NCBI GenBank assembly: GCA_034437275.1
Contig: DAOTUD010000028.1
Span: 1-10,852 of the forward strand
Source: TC-15 sp034437275
GTDB taxonomy: Bacteria; Chloroflexota; Anaerolineae; Aggregatilineales; Aggregatilineaceae
Reading direction: 5' to 3'
DNA length: 10,852 nucleotides
The notes under the pieces were generated by a model. It saw only the letters and a program-made list of their open reading frames with translations. It did not search any database and was not told where the DNA came from. Position numbers and translations under genes: made by a program. This document shows, in pieces, positions 1 through 6,331 of this stretch (its first letter is position 1; every line of letters starts with the position of its first letter).

Positions 1-162
1 TGCAATATCGGTCACATTCTGAGTGGCGTTCCGCAACTGTCCATAGGTTCTATCGTGGGCGGGGCCTCCATTGTCCTGGGGGGCTGGATAGCGGCATACA
101 TACTATTTATCGTGCCACAGAAGCGAATGGAACGCGAAATGCAGGCCGCAACCCATACCTGA
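1..162 (+). CDS. YeeE/YedE family sulfur transporter, C-terminal fragment
   Basis: This is the last 53 residues of a membrane protein whose start lies left of the window; it reads in frame from base 1 to a TGA at 160-162. The fragment opens with CNIGHILSGVPQLS, followed by a Gly/Ile-rich membrane helix (about residues 19-41) and a short charged tail (QKRMEREMQ). A Cys-Asn/Thr-x-Gly-His motif followed by SG-P is the hallmark of the C-terminal repeat of YeeE/YedE (DUF395) proteins, whose characterised members move thiosulfate or related sulfur species across the inner membrane using conserved cysteines; C1 here would be one of these. It is the only + strand gene and converges on the LysR regulator. 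The substrate cannot be decided from the fragment. Family assignment rests on this motif plus hydrophobicity. Confidence 0.78.
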   Translation, partial: CNIGHILSGVPQLSIGSIVGGASIVLGGWIAAYILFIVPQKRMEREMQAATHT

Positions 163-200
163 TCTACAAGACGATTGATTGGACATATCTGGGCGCAGTC

Positions 201-242
201 AAGCGAATGTGACCTCATTCAAGACGAGGGTCACATTCGCTT
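201..242. terminator. Long hairpin between convergent genes
   Basis: Bases 201-214 and 229-242 are perfect 14-bp inverted complements (arm AAGCGAATGTGACC) around a 14-nt loop. Allowing one bulged G, the stem can extend further into CTC/GAG. It lies 38 bp after the transporter stop, and the right arm contains the stop codon of the convergent LysR gene (231-233). The position suggests a bidirectional transcription stop, but neither side carries a clear T-run, so classical intrinsic termination is uncertain. It could also protect the mRNA 3' end. Confidence 0.6.
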
Positions 243-1214
243 AGCTTGTACATGATTTGAACGGAGTATTTGTTTCACACAGCCGCCTTGAGTTGTTGAG
301 ATCAGTGTGTACAGATCGTTATTAGTTGGGTCGTGAACAAAGTTCCAGAATACTTCCTGGGCACGGTTGGGCGCTCCGGTGCGCCTCCGAACCATGTTAA
401 TTCTGCGGTGCAGATCAAAGCCTTCGACAGGCACTTCGGCAATACACCCAACATTCAGTATGCATGTAGCAGACAGTCGAGAAACAAACGCTACTCCGTA
501 CCCCGCTTCGACCGTCCTCACAATGGCTTCGGCGTTTCCAACTTCCAGAAAAATATTCAGGTCGTCCAGGCTAATATCATGTTTAGCGAGATGAGAAAGC
601 AGCATTTTGCGTGTTCCTGAAGTTGGTTCGCGGATAATTAGCTGTTCGTCAAGCAGTTCTTCCACGGTGATAGATTGGCGGAAAGCCCAGGGATGACCTG
701 CAGGAGCGATCAAAACAATCTTATCATGAAAGAACTCCTGGCAAATCAGTTCGTCTCCGCAAACTTCGTAGCTGACGACGCCCAGGTCTGCATCTTGGTT
801 TAACAACCGTACAACAGCCGTTTCTGGTAAGCAAGACAATACACTTATGCGAATTTCTGGATGGTGTTCGCGGAAACGCGCGGCAAGGAGCGGCAAGAGA
901 TACTTGCCAGATGCGGTGCTACAGGCTATTCTGAGATCACTGACGCCTTCTTGCTGAAAAGAATCCATTACCTGCTGCAATTGGACCGACTGATGCATCA
1001 GTTCGCGTGCTCGGGGCAAGAGCAGGCGGCCAGCTTCGGTTAATATGAGTCCATGTTCAGATCGCTCAAATAGCTCGACCCCTAATTCTTTTTCCAACAG
1101 CTTGATTTGATAACCGACCGTTGGTTGGGAGAACTGAAGCCGCCTGGCCGCTTCAGCGAAGCTCAGAGTTTCGGCGGCGCATAAAAATATATGGAGTTGT
1201 TTCAGGTCGAACAT
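231..1214 (-). CDS. LysR-type transcriptional regulator, CysB/CysL-like
   Basis: A 327-residue LysR-family regulator. Residues about 1-60 form the winged helix-turn-helix (SFAEAARRLQFSQPTVGYQI as recognition region, then LEKELGVELFER). Residues about 90-295 form the periplasmic-binding-protein-like effector domain (for example LRIACSTASGKYLLPLLAARF and GYGVAFVSRLSA). The effector domain most resembles the CysB/CysL/CbbR-like branch, whose members often sense sulfur or C1 metabolites. The tail runs about 25 residues past the usual end and its stop lies inside the hairpin at 201-242. The ATG at 1214 is preceded by AGAGG at useful spacing. It lies 151 bp downstream of the DUF6951-like gene and is convergent with the transporter, so it does not share a divergent promoter with it. 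The effector is unknown; a link to sulfur import is inferred from context. Confidence 0.93.
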   Translation of the reverse strand: MFDLKQLHIFLCAAETLSFAEAARRLQFSQPTVGYQIKLLEKELGVELFERSEHGLILTEAGRLLLPRARELMHQSVQLQQVMDSFQQEGVSDLRIACSTASGKYLLPLLAARFREHHPEIRISVLSCLPETAVVRLLNQDADLGVVSYEVCGDELICQEFFHDKIVLIAPAGHPWAFRQSITVEELLDEQLIIREPTSGTRKMLLSHLAKHDISLDDLNIFLEVGNAEAIVRTVEAGYGVAFVSRLSATCILNVGCIAEVPVEGFDLHRRINMVRRRTGAPNRAQEVFWNFVHDPTNNDLYTLISTTQGGCVKQILRSNHVQAKRM

Positions 1215-1365
1215 CCTTTTTACCTCTCAATAGATAGTTGTGCCTGGCGATTACTTAACCGTCAAACTGCGGAATCCCCCCTCGTTTGGGCACAATCTAC
1301 TGCGAAACGATCCGTTTTGTCAGGCCGTTTCACTCAAAACACCTAACGGAAATACGACCACGTGA
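1215..1365. promoter_or_regulatory. Intergenic region likely carrying the lysR promoter
   Basis: This is 151 bp between two co-directional - strand genes. It holds a short palindrome, AAACG-ATC-CGTTT, around 1303-1320, of the size of a LysR or other dimeric regulator half-site pair. A second AACGG occurs near 1345. No convincing -35/-10 pair was recognised. A promoter here is inferred from the gap, because most other gaps in the cluster are under 90 bp. Confidence 0.3.
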
Positions 1366-1683
1366 TCACTCTCTCATAAACTCAATCTGGCAGTTACCTG
1401 GCACAAAGACGCCGGCAGTTACCTCCATCGTCTTAAGAATGGCCGCGGGCACAATGCAGCTATTACGGCAGACATGCTTCGCAGCCAGGGCATAGATCTG
1501 CGTCTCATTTAATGGGCAGGACATTTCCCTTCCCACGTTTACTTCTCCTAGTTCCGAAGCCAACGCCTGAATACGTTCGCAGGTTGTCGTAATCTCAAAT
1601 ACCATCTTGACCGGGCCAACCTTGCGCGCCTCAATGCTTGTTTCTTTTCCACATTCACCGGCACTCACCCAACAGAGGGTCAT
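1366..1683 (-). CDS. Small cysteine-rich protein, DUF6951-like
   Basis: A 105-residue soluble protein with no signal peptide or membrane helix. It has seven cysteines (C4, C11, C35, C56, C72, C76, C98). The pattern of an N-terminal AGxCG followed by a short Thr/Glu-rich strand (KETSIEARK), then TTTCERIQALASELGEV, HVCRNSCIVPAAILKTMEV and a final PGNCQIEF matches the layout I associate with DUF6951-type small proteins of anaerobes; the family name is from memory. No enzymatic role is known to me. Cysteine density (about 7%) suggests metal or Fe-S binding or thiol chemistry. The ATG at 1683 has GGAG six bases upstream. It follows the radical SAM gene by 181 bp, so it may be the last gene of that unit or have its own promoter. 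Confidence 0.7.
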   Translation of the reverse strand: MTLCWVSAGECGKETSIEARKVGPVKMVFEITTTCERIQALASELGEVNVGREMSCPLNETQIYALAAKHVCRNSCIVPAAILKTMEVTAGVFVPGNCQIEFMRE

Positions 1684-1864
1684 TTCAATCTCCGTTTACT
1701 TCGAGTTAGTCCTCTACAAGTGTTGCTGGTAAAATACGGCCAGCAATAAAAATAATGGGTACAACAGCCGAAATGTTACGATAAGATGCGGCCAATTTTG
1801 CCTGTGCCAATCACAGCAGACTGCTTCTCAACCAAGACACTCGTGTGTGAACTCTCCTCCTCGG
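1684..1864. promoter_or_regulatory. Intergenic gap with a small hairpin
   Basis: This 181-bp gap separates the radical SAM stop from the DUF6951-like start and is the largest gap in the window. It contains an inverted repeat TTGCTGG (1723-1729) / CCAGCAA (1740-1746) with a 10-nt loop. On the - strand no T-run follows it, so it is a weak terminator candidate and could equally be an operator. The region is AT-richer than its surroundings (about 1730-1785), consistent with a promoter for the downstream small gene. No clear -35/-10 pair was recognised. Confidence 0.3.
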
Positions 1865-3118
1865 TTAAGGACACTGCACAAACCCCTGCGCCCACAGGCA
1901 GCCGCCGCATGTCGGGAAACCGTTGCCGTAACAATCTTCTTCGTTTGTTTCCGACAAGGGACAGCCATCACAAATGGTGCATGGAGAAAAATCAAACACC
2001 TGGACCCGTGCCCGGAACTCGACGTATTCAGGATTCTGCCACAGGTCGGTCAAACTGCGTTCATTGACGTTACCAACCACATACCGGCGCGCATGGCGAT
2101 CCAGCCCATTCAGGTAATTGTGGTTGCTGTGCAGAAGCGGCAAACATGGACTCACCCCACCATCCCATCCTATGGCGGTTGCCCCGGCGTCGATAAATGG
2201 GCAGCGATCACTCGTCAATTGTGACTGCGTGCCAATGAAGTTCAAGTTCCAGTTGCCGCATATCGCTTCGTACAGCGGTTGGTTCGCCAATCGCGCTGCG
2301 TCCATCTTGGGCATGGTCAATTCCGGTTGGATCGGTGACGGAAAATACGTGTCATTGCTCATGGCATAGGTATAAAGCACCTCGCCGCGCATCTCTGGCG
2401 TATGGGGCAGCACGTTGCTCACCATAAAGCGTGACGCACCCAGTTTGCGTGCCAGCCGCAGCAGTTCAGGCAGATCGCGAAAATTCCGCTCCATCGCTAC
2501 AAACACAATTCCAATTTCGGGCGATGGAAGGTGCGCGGTCGGGCGCAGCCTGCGAAAGTGATCAATATTGTCGATGACACGCGTTAAGGCTGCCCCCAGA
2601 CGCACATCGGTGTAGCTCTCCGGCGTCGCACCATCCAGCGACACCCACAGCACGTCCAACCCGGCGGCGATCAACTGCCGCGACCGTTTTTCGTCCAGCA
2701 GCGTGCCGTTGGTGATCAACTCGACGGATGCGCCCCGGTCTTTGGCCTGGCTGACCATGTCAACGATATGCGGATGGAACAGCGGCTCGCCAAACCCGCC
2801 AAAGAACACCTTTTGCGGCAGAGGAAAGGCTCTGATTCCCTCCATAATCCGCGCGAATGTCGCGTCCGACATGTGGCCCATCGGCTCGTCCCAGACATTC
2901 CGAATGCACGTGCGACAGGCCAGATTACAGTGCGTCGTTGGCTCGATATAGACTTTGGAGAACCGGTGAATGGTCGGGCGGACACGCAGGGTGTTACCGT
3001 CTAGTTCTGCATGGACGGTAGCCTCTGGTGTCAAACCAAGCCGTTGGGCTGTTTCGGGCGAGATGACCAAACGACCTTCAGCATCAACGTCGAGTTCAAC
3101 TTGTCGTTTTGATTCCAA
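1865..3118 (-). CDS. Radical SAM/SPASM maturase of the tungsten-oxidoreductase type
   Basis: A 417-residue radical SAM enzyme. Residues 7-48 look like an AbrB/SpoVT-type swapped-hairpin domain (DAEGRLVISPETAQRLGL). The SAM-binding [4Fe-4S] motif is THCNLACRTC (C64, C68, C71), followed by FGGFGEPLFHP (about 105-116) and SLDGATPESYTDVR. The C-terminal third is a SPASM-like auxiliary cluster region: CPF and WDGGVSPC, then C380, C383, C386, C396, C404, C407 and C416, ending in CGGCLWAQG. This ending and the overall order match the family described as tungsten cofactor oxidoreductase radical SAM maturase (TIGR04317 as I recall), normally found beside an aldehyde ferredoxin oxidoreductase homologue. 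No such oxidoreductase is visible here. The start is TTG (3118-3116) with AGGAG nine bases upstream; a run of eight T's (3117-3124) spans the start codon. It lies 33 bp after the universal stress gene. Confidence 0.87.
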   Translation of the reverse strand: MESKRQVELDVDAEGRLVISPETAQRLGLTPEATVHAELDGNTLRVRPTIHRFSKVYIEPTTHCNLACRTCIRNVWDEPMGHMSDATFARIMEGIRAFPLPQKVFFGGFGEPLFHPHIVDMVSQAKDRGASVELITNGTLLDEKRSRQLIAAGLDVLWVSLDGATPESYTDVRLGAALTRVIDNIDHFRRLRPTAHLPSPEIGIVFVAMERNFRDLPELLRLARKLGASRFMVSNVLPHTPEMRGEVLYTYAMSNDTYFPSPIQPELTMPKMDAARLANQPLYEAICGNWNLNFIGTQSQLTSDRCPFIDAGATAIGWDGGVSPCLPLLHSNHNYLNGLDRHARRYVVGNVNERSLTDLWQNPEYVEFRARVQVFDFSPCTICDGCPLSETNEEDCYGNGFPTCGGCLWAQGFVQCP

Positions 3119-3127
3119 AAAAAATCG

Positions 3128-3132
3128 CTCCT
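3128..3132 (-). promoter_or_regulatory. Ribosome binding site fixing a TTG start
   Basis: The - strand reads AGGAG, CGA, then T8, with TTG as the first codon at 3118. The 9-base spacing supports TTG as the real start of the radical SAM gene. No ATG is available at this position. Confidence 0.6.
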
Positions 3133-3151
3133 AAGGTAGACGGCATTCTAC

Positions 3152-4069
3152 TCATCCTGTTCTGTAATGCTCGCCTTCTGGCCCCGAGTGGCGTACCACC
3201 AGCACCGGATGGTGGCTCAGACGCAGCACATTCTCGAACGTACTGCCGGTTAAAATCTCTCGCAACGCACTACGCCCGTGAGATCCCAAGACAATCAAAG
3301 ACGGGTTCTCTTCCTCAGCCACACGCAAGGTCTCGCGCACCGGGTGCCCATGACGAAGCAGTGGACGAGCTTGCAGCCCAAACATCCGCAACGCGCGGCA
3401 CAGTTTCTCTAATCTCTCGGTATCTTCGGCATCGAAAGCGGCGATTTGTTCTGAGGTCCGGCGCTGCATGGTGCGCTCATCCTGCACGTGCAGGACAATC
3501 ACTTCCCGGGTGCCGGCACTTTTCAGACGTTTAACAACCTGGAAAGCTGCATTGGCGCAGTCCGAAAAATCGGTGGGATGCAGGACACGGGAGAACATTT
3601 CTTTACAGGCAAGCTCGCACTGTACGTGCCCCATGTCGCGTACAACCAGCGCTTTCTCAATCAGCACGGGTACGGCTGCGCCACGCACCACTTCGTAAGC
3701 CACACTGCCTAATAAAAATTCCTGGCCCAGAGTTTTCCCCTGTGCACCGATGACGATCAGGTTGACTTGTTCCTCTTCGGCTACACTCAGAATCTGCTCA
3801 GCAGGCGACCCATAACGTACATGGGTAAAGACGCGAAAACCCTGTCCTTCCAAGGCCATGCGTGCGATATTCAACTGCTCCTGCGCACTCCATTCAACAC
3901 GCTTCAGGTCTTCGCGGTTCAAGGTATCGGGCATTGGCACATCACTATCTTTGATAACATTTACCAAGACCACAATCCGCAAACCTGCTGATTTCAGATC
4001 AGGCAGGCAGGTGAAAATCGTGTTGGCATACGCTGAAAAGTCCGTTGGGAAAAGCACTTTCGCGAACAT
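3152..4069 (-). CDS. Tandem universal stress protein (two UspA domains)
   Basis: A 305-residue cytoplasmic protein made of two UspA domains. Domain 1 starts MFAKVLFPTDFS and ends in the nucleotide-binding loop GAQGKTLGQEFLLGS; domain 2 starts at about residue 158 (MFSRVLHPTDFSD) and ends in GSHGRSALREILTGS. Both loops fit G-x2-G-x9-G-S, the ATP-binding type. Tandem Usp proteins are usually stress or energy-state sensors without a known enzymatic reaction. The inter-domain linker carries two cysteines (QCELACKEM), which is unusual for the family and fits the thiol theme of the cluster. The ATG at 4069 lies 29 bp after xdhC, with a modest GAGGG upstream. It is probably co-transcribed with xdhC and the radical SAM gene. 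Confidence 0.93.
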   Translation of the reverse strand: MFAKVLFPTDFSAYANTIFTCLPDLKSAGLRIVVLVNVIKDSDVPMPDTLNREDLKRVEWSAQEQLNIARMALEGQGFRVFTHVRYGSPAEQILSVAEEEQVNLIVIGAQGKTLGQEFLLGSVAYEVVRGAAVPVLIEKALVVRDMGHVQCELACKEMFSRVLHPTDFSDCANAAFQVVKRLKSAGTREVIVLHVQDERTMQRRTSEQIAAFDAEDTERLEKLCRALRMFGLQARPLLRHGHPVRETLRVAEEENPSLIVLGSHGRSALREILTGSTFENVLRLSHHPVLVVRHSGPEGEHYRTG

Positions 4070-4098
4070 CTCACCCTCTCATTCTGGTTGAGGTTGCA

Positions 4099-4866
4099 TC
4101 AGCGTGATCTCATTTGGCTGCTGCCGCCCCGTCGCACAGCAATAATCTCAGCAAGAATAGCCACGGCAATTTCACCGGGAGTTGGCCCGCCCAAATCCAG
4201 ACCAATGGGTGCATACACACGGGCAAGCACATCATCCCCGTAGCCATCCGCACGCAGATGATCCAGGACGATCTGGCACTTGGCGCGGCTGCCGATCATG
4301 CCAATATAGGGCACCGGCGAATCGATCACCTGGCGCATGGCGGCCTCATCGGAGACATGATCGGTCGTGATAAGCACGACGTAGGTATCTGTCGTCAACT
4401 CGATCTCCTGTAACTCTGGCACCGTCCCACGTCCGGTCTGCACATCGACCACCACCGTCTCAAATCCCGCCGCATCGGCCATCAACTTCAGGGGATATCC
4501 AATGTGCCCGCCGCCCACAATGACCATTCTTGGCGGCGGTGTATAACTCTGGATAAACACGGTTAACTCACCCCCACATAACGTCCCAACCGCGTCCTCA
4601 CCTTCTTCTTTGAGCGTGTAGTGCTTAAGCAGTGATCGCCGTGCCGCCAATACCTCCCGCGCATCTGCCAGAATGGCTGCCTCCAACCTACCTCCGCCAA
4701 CGGTTCCGGTGGTATCGCCATTGTGCTGCACCACGATTTGTGCCCCTACTTTTGCTGGAGAAGCCCCCTTCACCTCGACCACAGTAGCGACTGCTGCCGG
4801 TTGTTTGAGGCGGATGGTCTCAGCTAAAACGAGCATAGGATGCTGCATTGTAGTTTCGTTACTCAT
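4099..4866 (-). CDS. xdhC: XdhC/CoxI family molybdenum-enzyme accessory protein
   Basis: A 255-residue XdhC-family protein. The N-terminal XdhC/CoxI domain has KGASPAKVGAQ (about 33-43), GTVGGGRLEAAI (54-65) and TLCGGELTVFIQ (about 95-106). A Rossmann-like domain follows from about residue 112 (MVIVGGGHIGYPLKLMADAA), and the ending YAPIGLDLGGPTPGEIAVAI is typical of the family. Characterised XdhC proteins bind molybdenum cofactor, support its sulfuration and deliver it to xanthine dehydrogenase-type enzymes; CoxI/CoxF relatives serve CO dehydrogenase. No molybdenum hydroxylase gene is in the window. The ATG at 4866 lies inside the end of the arsR gene (8-bp overlap), indicating translational coupling. 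Its presence in a sulfur/thiol cluster fits a cofactor-sulfuration role, but the client enzyme is unknown. Confidence 0.93.
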   Translation of the reverse strand: MSNETTMQHPMLVLAETIRLKQPAAVATVVEVKGASPAKVGAQIVVQHNGDTTGTVGGGRLEAAILADAREVLAARRSLLKHYTLKEEGEDAVGTLCGGELTVFIQSYTPPPRMVIVGGGHIGYPLKLMADAAGFETVVVDVQTGRGTVPELQEIELTTDTYVVLITTDHVSDEAAMRQVIDSPVPYIGMIGSRAKCQIVLDHLRADGYGDDVLARVYAPIGLDLGGPTPGEIAVAILAEIIAVRRGGSSQMRSR

Positions 4867-5179
4867 GGTCCAGTGTTTCCTGATTACCCGCTCCTTGTTC
4901 CGTTCGGAACCGGTTGAGGATCTCGCCGCAGCACCTCGTTACACACTCGGCGTTGGCCTGATAATACACATGCCGCCCTTCTCGGCGTGCCGTGACAAGG
5001 TTAGCCCGGCGCAAAACAGCCAGATGATGTGAAACCGTCGGCTGATGGACTGTCAGAAGTGCTTCGAGTTCACTCACGCACACCTCACGCTGGCCCAACA
5101 GCCTCAGAATTTCCTGACGGGTTTCGTCAGCCATCGCTTTGATGAAATCATCCAGATCACAGCACGATGGCGCGCTCAT
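4859..5179 (-). CDS. ArsR/SmtB-family repressor with six cysteines (copy 2 in transcription order)
   Basis: A 106-residue winged-helix repressor. The core is MADETRQEILRLLGQREVCV, then LLTVHQPTVSHHLAVLRRANLV as recognition helix, then the wing REGRHVYYQ. Cysteines are C6, C7, C34, C79, C83 and C84. C34 lies in the position of the ArsR metal motif (ELCVCDL), but only one cysteine is kept there. The N-terminal Cys pair and the C-terminal ECVTRCC resemble inter-subunit metal or dithiol sites of other ArsR-type sensors. It could sense a metal(loid), a persulfide or disulfide stress; sequence alone does not decide. The gene starts 10 bp after a CxxC thioredoxin-like gene and overlaps xdhC by 8 bp. 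The RBS is weak (AAGG), suggesting coupling to the upstream gene. Confidence 0.92.
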   Translation of the reverse strand: MSAPSCCDLDDFIKAMADETRQEILRLLGQREVCVSELEALLTVHQPTVSHHLAVLRRANLVTARREGRHVYYQANAECVTRCCGEILNRFRTEQGAGNQETLDHE

Positions 5180-5189
5180 TCGCAGCCTT

Positions 5190-5459
5190 TCAAGCAGCTT
5201 CCTGGACAGAGGTCGTCAGCCATTGCAACACTTCATCGACCGATGGAATCCGGCCAGCGCAGATCACTTTCTCGTTGATCACCAGCCCTGGCGTGGCAAA
5301 AATGGGATACTGGCGGATTTCCACTGGGTCCTGGATATGTTGAAGCGTGATCTCCAGATCGGAGTAACGCTCTGAAAGCTGTTCCAGACTGAGAACGACT
5401 GCCTCTTCCACTGCGAAACAGTTAAAACAGCCGGGGCCAAGAATCTTGATGTTGAGCAT
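5190..5459 (-). CDS. Small thioredoxin-fold redox protein (CFNC)
   Basis: An 89-residue protein of the 'redox-active disulfide protein 2' type (TIGR00412-like mini-thioredoxins). It starts with a beta strand (MLNIKILGPG) and has the active-site C11-F-N-C14, a helix, TPGLVINEKV with cis-Pro P57, and C67 just after. No signal peptide is present, so it acts in the cytoplasm. Relatives sit next to ArsR genes and permeases and are assumed to reduce or exchange thiols, but their partners are mostly unknown. AGGAGG (5467-5472) seven bases upstream fixes the ATG at 5459 and overlaps the end of the zinc-ribbon gene, whose stop is only 2 bp away. It pairs with the downstream ArsR gene, as the second mini-thioredoxin does at 7884-8135. 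Confidence 0.9.
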   Translation of the reverse strand: MLNIKILGPGCFNCFAVEEAVVLSLEQLSERYSDLEITLQHIQDPVEIRQYPIFATPGLVINEKVICAGRIPSVDEVLQWLTTSVQEAA

Positions 5460-5461
5460 GG

Positions 5462-5725
5462 TTATTCCTCCTGTGACGCGTCGGTGTGAGGAAGTTTCAC
5501 ACCCTTTTTCTCACAATCCACGCAGAGATCAGTGGCCCGGTTTGTCCAGTACGACAACCCGCAGCCCGGACAGGTCACTTTGCGTAAGCCGCCCATCGCC
5601 GATTTCGACTTGGGACGCAGTTCGGGCGGCAGGGCGGCAAATGGGTCTTGAACACAGGCGCATACAGATGGATTGTCATCCGACGGTTTGTGTTCGGGAG
5701 CCGGATCATTTTTCGAATCAGCCAT
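5462..5725 (-). CDS. Small zinc-ribbon-like protein
   Basis: An 87-residue hydrophilic protein. Residues 1-20 are disordered and acidic (DPAPEHKPSDDNP). A C22-A-C24 motif is followed by a Pro-rich stretch (LPPELRPK), then a zinc-ribbon-like pair C52-P-G-C55 and C68-V-D-C71, spaced as in rubredoxin-like or zinc-ribbon knuckles. I do not recognise a named family. It may be a metal-binding adaptor for the [4Fe-4S] protein encoded just upstream (16-bp gap) or for the mini-thioredoxin downstream (2-bp gap). GGAGG nine bases before the ATG at 5725 supports the start. Its reality is supported by codon continuity, tight packing and the paired Cys motifs. Function is unknown. Confidence 0.75.
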   Translation of the reverse strand: MADSKNDPAPEHKPSDDNPSVCACVQDPFAALPPELRPKSKSAMGGLRKVTCPGCGLSYWTNRATDLCVDCEKKGVKLPHTDASQEE

Positions 5726-5741
5726 AATCCAATCCTCCGGG

Positions 5742-6278
5742 TTAATTTATGGACGGAGCATCAATGATAATTGTTTGGAGCGCAGTCAGCTTATCAGCAT
5801 TCTCTGGTTCCAACAGTGGTGGACAAGCTTCAACACCCACCTGTGACGCCACTAACTTCAAAGCAAACGTAAAGCATGTTTGCTCCCCACACTTCCGGCA
5901 GTTTGTTTTCGGCAGCAGATTAAAAACTACCATCGGCGTGGGGCGCTGGTGGATTTCGTGATCGGGCGTGATTTCTTCGCGCCGCTCCCAGGTCCGATTC
6001 ACCAGGGCAATCAGACCGTGTAATTCTTTCTCGGCGGCGTCACGGTCTTCCACGTTACTGGTTGCGATCTCATAGGCGTGAAACGCGATGTTGTGTCCGG
6101 CCTTTTTCCAGGTGAGCGCTTGCGCAGCCGGTTTGTACACAGCGCCACGCAGCGTCGCATTGAGGTACGGCAGAACTTCGGAAATGCCTACCGTCAGGCG
6201 CGCCCTCGCAGCGAAGCGCTCCGCGCCAGGTTCACACGGCGGTGTAAAAACCTCCACGTCATAATCTTCGATCAGCAT
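5742..6278 (-). CDS. [4Fe-4S] domain protein (AcsC/RnfB-type cluster motif)
   Basis: A 178-residue protein. The C-terminal part has C127-x2-C130-x4-C135-x16-C152 within LPKTNCRKCGEQTCFTFALK, the pattern of the 4Fe-4S domain (PF04060) seen in the gamma subunit of CO dehydrogenase/acetyl-CoA synthase and in RnfB-like proteins. The N-terminal part (ISEVLPYLNATLRGAVY, then GHNIAFHAYEIA and LVNRTWERREEI) matches an otherwise uncharacterised module that I have seen attached to this cluster in anaerobes. It probably carries electrons or serves a corrinoid or other radical enzyme; the partner is unknown. Start choice: TTG at 6284 is also open, but ATG at 6278 is preceded by AAGGGG at good spacing and is preferred. 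It lies 53 bp after the VKOR fusion and 16 bp before the zinc-ribbon gene. Confidence 0.87.
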   Translation of the reverse strand: MLIEDYDVEVFTPPCEPGAERFAARARLTVGISEVLPYLNATLRGAVYKPAAQALTWKKAGHNIAFHAYEIATSNVEDRDAAEKELHGLIALVNRTWERREEITPDHEIHQRPTPMVVFNLLPKTNCRKCGEQTCFTFALKLVASQVGVEACPPLLEPENADKLTALQTIIIDAPSIN

Positions 6279-6331
6279 TAGCAACCCCTTTCCCGTCCTC
6301 GCCGCACGATATACACTTCAGGCAAGCTTTC

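Noticed and set aside
12..218. 68-residue - strand open frame
   Set aside because: It is antisense to the transporter end and includes the hairpin arm; composition is not protein-like and no RBS was seen.
3109..3534. 141-residue + strand open frame
   Set aside because: It is antisense to the second Usp domain and has no recognisable motif.
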